This document shows, piece by piece, positions 60,455-64,000 of a stretch of 64,000 bases of DNA (the stretch's first letter is position 1; each line of letters opens with the position of its first letter). The notes beneath the pieces are model-generated. The model searched no databases. It worked only from the letters and a program-made list of their open reading frames with translations, and was not told the origin of the DNA. Source of the DNA: Defluviicoccus sp046348835 (GTDB taxonomy: Bacteria > Pseudomonadota > Alphaproteobacteria > Rhodospirillales > Defluviicoccaceae). The stretch covers positions 231,975 to 295,974 of the forward strand of contig JAXMDM010000005.1 in the NCBI GenBank assembly GCA_046348835.1. Reading direction: 5' to 3'. A program made the translations under genes and the position numbers.

Positions 60455-61471
60455 TTAGTAGACCAGTTCGTCGCTATCGCTGCCGCCCGAGAGGGTGATT
60501 TCATTGGCCTCGGCCAGCGCCTTCGCCGTTGCGACGATGGTGCTTTGCGCTTCGTCCACATCGCGGAGGCGCACCGGCCCCATAGCCGCGATGTCCTCCC
60601 GCAGCATCTTTGCGGCCCGCTCAGACATGTTGTTGTAGAACATCTCCTTGAGCGGCTCGGAAGCGCCCTTAAGGGCGACGGCAAGCTGTTCCTTGGCGAT
60701 GCGGCGGATCAGCACCTGGGTTCCCGCCGAGTCGAGGCGGAGAAGGTCCTCGAAGGTGAACATCAACTGCTTGATGCGCTCGGCCGAGTCGCCGTTCCGT
60801 TCCTCCAACGCAGTCATGAATCGGTATTCGGTGTTGCGGTCAAAATTGTTGAATATTTCCGCCATGAGCTCGTGCGAATCCCGGCGGCTGGTTCGGGCCA
60901 GGTTGGTCATGAATTCTGTACGCAAAGTGCGCTCGACATGATCGAGTATGTCCTTCTGTACCGTCTGCATCCGGAGCATGCGGACGACGACCTCCATGGC
61001 GAAACTTTCCGGGAACAGGCTGAGAACCCTCGCGGCATGATTTGGTTTGATTTTGGTGAGGACCACAGCAACGGTCTGCGGATACTCGTTTTTTAGATAG
61101 TTAGCGAGAACGGCTTCATTTACATTACCAAGCTTATCCCACATGGTCCGGCCCGATGGTCCGCGGATTTCTTCCATGATCTGCTGGGCCCGCTCGGGCT
61201 CTAGAACCTTGGTGAGCAGCCGCTCAGTCGATTCAAGCGTACCGACCAGTGAACCCGTAGATGACAGTTGTCCGGCGAATTGTGTGATCAGCTGCTCTAC
61301 CACCGCCGCACTCACCGAACCGAGATGGGCCATGTGCTGAGAAACCATCCGGATCTCTTCGTGGTCCATCATCGAGAAGAGCCTCGCGGCATGGGTTTCG
61401 CCGACCGCAAGCATGAATACCGCTGCCCGCTCGGGTCCGCTGATGTCGTCAAGAGCTTCTTTGGTGCCCAT
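60455..61471 (-). CDS. fliG: Flagellar motor switch protein FliG
   Basis: The product is 338 residues. The N-terminal domain (about 1-100) starts GPERAAVFMLAVGE, the middle domain has ANYLKNEYPQTVAVVLTKI near 130, and the C-terminal domain carries MFTFEDLLRLD near 245 and the charged torque helix nearby (QVLIRRIAKEQLAVALKG). It links the stator to the rotor ring. It lies 14 bp after fliF and 2 bp before fliH. Confidence 0.96.
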   Translation of the reverse strand: MGTKEALDDISGPERAAVFMLAVGETHAARLFSMMDHEEIRMVSQHMAHLGSVSAAVVEQLITQFAGQLSSTGSLVGTLESTERLLTKVLEPERAQQIMEEIRGPSGRTMWDKLGNVNEAVLANYLKNEYPQTVAVVLTKIKPNHAARVLSLFPESFAMEVVVRMLRMQTVQKDILDHVERTLRTEFMTNLARTSRRDSHELMAEIFNNFDRNTEYRFMTALEERNGDSAERIKQLMFTFEDLLRLDSAGTQVLIRRIAKEQLAVALKGASEPLKEMFYNNMSERAAKMLREDIAAMGPVRLRDVDEAQSTIVATAKALAEANEITLSGGSDSDELVY

Positions 61472-61485
61472 GTTCCCACCCGTTC

Positions 61486-63156
61486 CTATTGGTCCGCGTG
61501 GAGCCAGCTTCGAAGGATGGCGAGGGTCTCGTCGGGGTGCCGGTCGACGATCTCACCCACACGCTTCAGGCTCGATGCCCGCACCTGCCCTTCGATGCGG
61601 TTGACATTGATCATTTCTTCGTCGGAACCGGGTCCCCCCAGCCGCCGCGGCTCTTCGCCCGAGGCAACCTGGTCATCACCGTAGGGGAGCTGTGGCGTAA
61701 CGGCACCGGTGGCTGGAAGGGCATTGCCGGCGGGAGGCAGGGTAGCTCGCGGCAGTCCCACCAGCGCCCGCTGTGTCAACGGCCGAATTACGAGGACGAG
61801 GACGAGCACGGCGAAGATGAAGATCGCCAGGTATTTGGCGGCGATGACGATGTCGGCGCGTGTAGGGCCGAGGAGCGAGGCGTCTTCCTGTTCTTCGGCG
61901 ACTGCGACTGCCTCGGCAAAGCGCATGTTGACGACGTCGATGGTATCGCCGCGCTCCTTGTTGAAGCCAACGGCATTACGCACGAGGCCGGCCAGCTGAT
62001 CCAGTTCCTCCTGTGGACGAGGCGCATAGGCCCGCGTCCCGTCCGCGGCGACGGTGTAGGTTCCGTCCACCAGGACCGCGACCGAAAGGCGCCGAATGAT
62101 GCCGGCTTCGCGCACGTGGTTAACGACCTTCTTGGAGATCTCGTAGTTAACCGTCTCTTCGCTGTGCTTGTCGGCGCTGATCGTTGCCTGTCCGCCGGCG
62201 GTAGCGGGCGCAGCATCGGGCAGATTGGTCCCGACACTCACCGCCGAAGCCGTATCCTTTTCGCTGTTCGAGCCGCTCTGCTCGAGGGTCTGGGTGGATC
62301 GGACGACTTGGCCGTCGGGGTTGAAAATCTCCTCGCTGGTGTTGATGAGGTCGAAGTCCATATCCGCGGAGACTTCGGAACGAACCTTACCCGGACCGAC
62401 GGTTCGCTCCAGCAGCTGGTCGATGGTGCGAGCGAGCCGCTCTTCCACTTGACGACGGCGCTCGTCTCCCCGGCCTTCGCCAGGACCTCCCGAGCCATTG
62501 GTGTCGTCTTCGCTGGAGGTAAGGAGCGTACCCTGCGCGTCGATGATGGAGATCCGATTGACCGAAAGGCCCGCAACGGCAGTCGAGATGAGATGCTGGA
62601 CGGCGGAAACCTGGGCGGGGGTGAGCCGCCCGGAGCCGCGCATCTGCAACAGGACTGAGGCGCTGGGCTCCTGACGTTCGCGCGCGAACAGGTCGCGGCG
62701 AGGAACGACCAAATGCACGCGGGCCGACTTTACGCTGGCGATCGACCGGATGGTGCGCGCCAGTTCACCCTCCAGGGCACGCACCAGGTTGACGTTCTGC
62801 TGGAAGTTGGTGCTGCTTAGCGCGTCTGACCGGTCGAAGATCTCGTATCCGTTGGAGCCGCCCGACGGCAGTCCCTGCTCGGCAAGTGAAATCCGCAATC
62901 GGCCGACCTGGTCGTCGGGAACGAAGATGGCGGTACCGTCTCGATCGAGACGGTAGGGGACTTTGGCCGCGTCGAGGTGCTGAACGATCCTGGCCGCTTC
63001 CGCCATGTCGAGGTCGGCGTAGAGCAAGGCGTGAGCGGTTTCGTTCGGCGTCAGCATCAGCCAGCCGAAGGCGCCGATCAGCAGCGCTCCGACGACGCCG
63101 ATGAAGGCGGAACGAACCGGCCCCAGGGTGCGAAACAAGACGACGAGCTTCTGCAT
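61486..63156 (-). CDS. fliF: Flagellar MS-ring protein FliF
   Basis: The product is about 556 residues from the ATG at 63156, with AAGGGACGG upstream. It has one helix near the N terminus (about 14-36) and one near residue 450. Between them are the ring-building motifs: ALSSTNFQQNVNLVRALEGEL near 95, SVKSARVHLVVPRRDLF near 120 and a charged loop near 280. The C terminus binds FliG. FliF forms the base ring of the flagellum. It is the first gene of a string that runs to flhG. Confidence 0.95.
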   Translation of the reverse strand: MQKLVVLFRTLGPVRSAFIGVVGALLIGAFGWLMLTPNETAHALLYADLDMAEAARIVQHLDAAKVPYRLDRDGTAIFVPDDQVGRLRISLAEQGLPSGGSNGYEIFDRSDALSSTNFQQNVNLVRALEGELARTIRSIASVKSARVHLVVPRRDLFARERQEPSASVLLQMRGSGRLTPAQVSAVQHLISTAVAGLSVNRISIIDAQGTLLTSSEDDTNGSGGPGEGRGDERRRQVEERLARTIDQLLERTVGPGKVRSEVSADMDFDLINTSEEIFNPDGQVVRSTQTLEQSGSNSEKDTASAVSVGTNLPDAAPATAGGQATISADKHSEETVNYEISKKVVNHVREAGIIRRLSVAVLVDGTYTVAADGTRAYAPRPQEELDQLAGLVRNAVGFNKERGDTIDVVNMRFAEAVAVAEEQEDASLLGPTRADIVIAAKYLAIFIFAVLVLVLVIRPLTQRALVGLPRATLPPAGNALPATGAVTPQLPYGDDQVASGEEPRRLGGPGSDEEMINVNRIEGQVRASSLKRVGEIVDRHPDETLAILRSWLHADQ

Positions 63157-63228
63157 GTCCGTCCCTTGCGTGCCGCCGCCGGACACGAGGTCGGGCGGCG
63201 GGTCGGCGACACACTAGGGCCGGCCTGT

Positions 63229-63243
63229 TGAACAAGCCGTTAA
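63229..63243 (-). promoter_or_regulatory. Possible CtrA box before fliF (TTAA-N7-TTCA)
   Basis: On the minus strand TTAA, seven bases, TTCA lies about 73 nt before the fliF start. It matches the TTAA-N7-TTAA consensus at seven of eight positions. Such near-matches occur by chance, so this is tentative. Confidence 0.3.
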
Positions 63244-63315
63244 CGCTCGATCGGGATCGCAACCAAAGTGGGGGCGGATTGGTGGGGAAGCGGGCCGCTC
63301 CACGTTATTGCGTGC

Positions 63316-64000
63316 TTACCGCTTGATGTGGACGAGTTCATCCAGCATTTCATCCGCGGTCGATATGATCTTCGTGGCCGCCGAGTAGGCCCGCTGAACC
63401 ACGATCATGTTGGTAAACTCCTGGCCGATGTCGACGGTAGAGGCCTCCAGTGCTGACTGCTCGATCTTTCCGGCCCCACCGCTGCCGGCCTGACGCAGCG
63501 TTGGGTTGCCGGAGTCCTCGGTCGCGATCCAGGCATTTCCTGATTTTCCGCTGAGGCCGTCGGGATTGACGAAGGTGGCAATGGGCAGTCGATAAATCGG
63601 CCGGCGCTCGCCGTTATCGAACAGCGCGTACATCAGTCCGTCGGGCGAAATCGAGACGCCGTTGAATACGCCGAACCGGGAGCCGTTCTGCTCGACCGCT
63701 CCCGGCGAGAACTCACTGCCGAACTGGGTAAAGCCGTTCGCCTGATGCGGCGTGCCGAAGTCGAGGGCGACAGTAGAGACGTCAATTTGACCGTCGCCGT
63801 CGATGTCCTCTGTCCCGTCCATGTCCGCGGCACCGCTTTCGAATCCGGTGACGCTCATCGTCTTGACGTGGAATGCGCTCGGCAGGCCGTCGACACCAAA
63901 GTCAACCGCATTGTCGCCAACGGAGGCGTCGTGGGCGTAGACGTTGAACGGGGAGGATTGGCGGATGGCGGGCGTTCCGCCAGAAGAAACCCCACTCGGA
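63316..64000 (-). CDS. flgE: Flagellar hook protein FlgE, C-terminal part (runs off the window)
   Basis: The frame is open to the right edge, and about 227 residues are visible. SVGDNAVDFGVDGLPSAF is upstream of the first internal Met. The C terminus has the standard hook/rod ending: GKIEQSALEASTVDIGQEF, NMIVVQRAYSAATKIIST and DEMLDELVHIKR. The FGVFNGVSISPDGLMYALFDNG and NPDGLSGKSGNAW blocks (in part) fit FlgE rather than FlgF or FlgG. An acidic DxDxDG loop (63781-63825) in the D-domain resembles a calcium-binding EF-hand loop. It lies 159 bp upstream of fliF, same strand. Confidence 0.88.
   Translation of the reverse strand, partial: PSGVSSGGTPAIRQSSPFNVYAHDASVGDNAVDFGVDGLPSAFHVKTMSVTGFESGAADMDGTEDIDGDGQIDVSTVALDFGTPHQANGFTQFGSEFSPGAVEQNGSRFGVFNGVSISPDGLMYALFDNGERRPIYRLPIATFVNPDGLSGKSGNAWIATEDSGNPTLRQAGSGGAGKIEQSALEASTVDIGQEFTNMIVVQRAYSAATKIISTADEMLDELVHIKR

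Overview
The window is a GC-rich chromosomal segment of an alphaproteobacterium, most likely of the Rhodospirillales type. The evidence is gene content: a CtrA-type cell-cycle regulator divergent from fliI-fliJ, a FlbD-type sigma-54 activator inside the fliF-fliG-fliH-fliN-motA-flbD-flhA-flhF-flhG string, a cheA-cheY-cheB-cheR set, and secA near argJ and mutT. Lineage is inferred from synteny and codon use, not from a search. No insertion sequence, prophage, integrase or CRISPR array was seen.

Layout. 1-12 kb: a secreted PHP/DUF4082 protein, a sulfotransferase-like P-loop protein, a [2Fe-2S] ferredoxin, a DUF533/TerB-like protein, an AI-2E family membrane protein, a KefB-type antiporter, a membrane GAF-GGDEF-EAL gene split by a 10-bp duplication, and a secreted HAF-repeat protein. 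12-22 kb: secA, argJ, a mutT-type Nudix gene, a panE-like reductase, a molybdopterin-binding protein, a methyltransferase, a second KefB/YbaL-type antiporter and bluB.

22.4-27.3 kb: a decayed tRNA-Leu 5' half, then an intact tRNA-Leu(UAA) interrupted between U34 and A35 by a 214-nt group I intron. Beyond it lies an alkylation-damage cluster (2OG oxygenase, ogt, an AlkB fusion, ada). Its two transcription units each carry a nearly identical 28-nt element about 55-57 nt before the start codon, a candidate Ada operator.

27.4-34.3 kb (all minus strand): a carotenoid oxygenase, an MFS transporter, a GH31 enzyme whose active-site sequences look like alpha-1,4-glucan lyase rather than alpha-glucosidase, and a translationally coupled DUF6209-like protein. 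34.3-45 kb: branched or short-chain acyl-CoA metabolism (isobutyryl-CoA dehydrogenase-like ACAD, acyl-CoA synthetase, DmdC-like ACAD, fused isobutyryl-CoA mutase IcmF) followed by yjcH-actP for acetate uptake. IcmF needs adenosylcobalamin, and bluB in the same window makes the lower-ligand base of B12.

45-64 kb: chemotaxis and flagellum. cheA encodes a kinase with two CheW-like domains and a C-terminal receiver, and no separate cheW is present. It is followed by cheY, cheB and cheR, then ctrA (minus) divergent from fliI-fliJ, then flhG-flhF-flhA-flbD-motA-fliN-fliH-fliG-fliF and the 3' part of flgE, all on the minus strand. The strongest points for follow-up are the group I intron tRNA with its neighbouring tRNA remnant, the lyase-like GH31 operon, the AlkB fusion with paired operators, and the repeat-split c-di-GMP gene.
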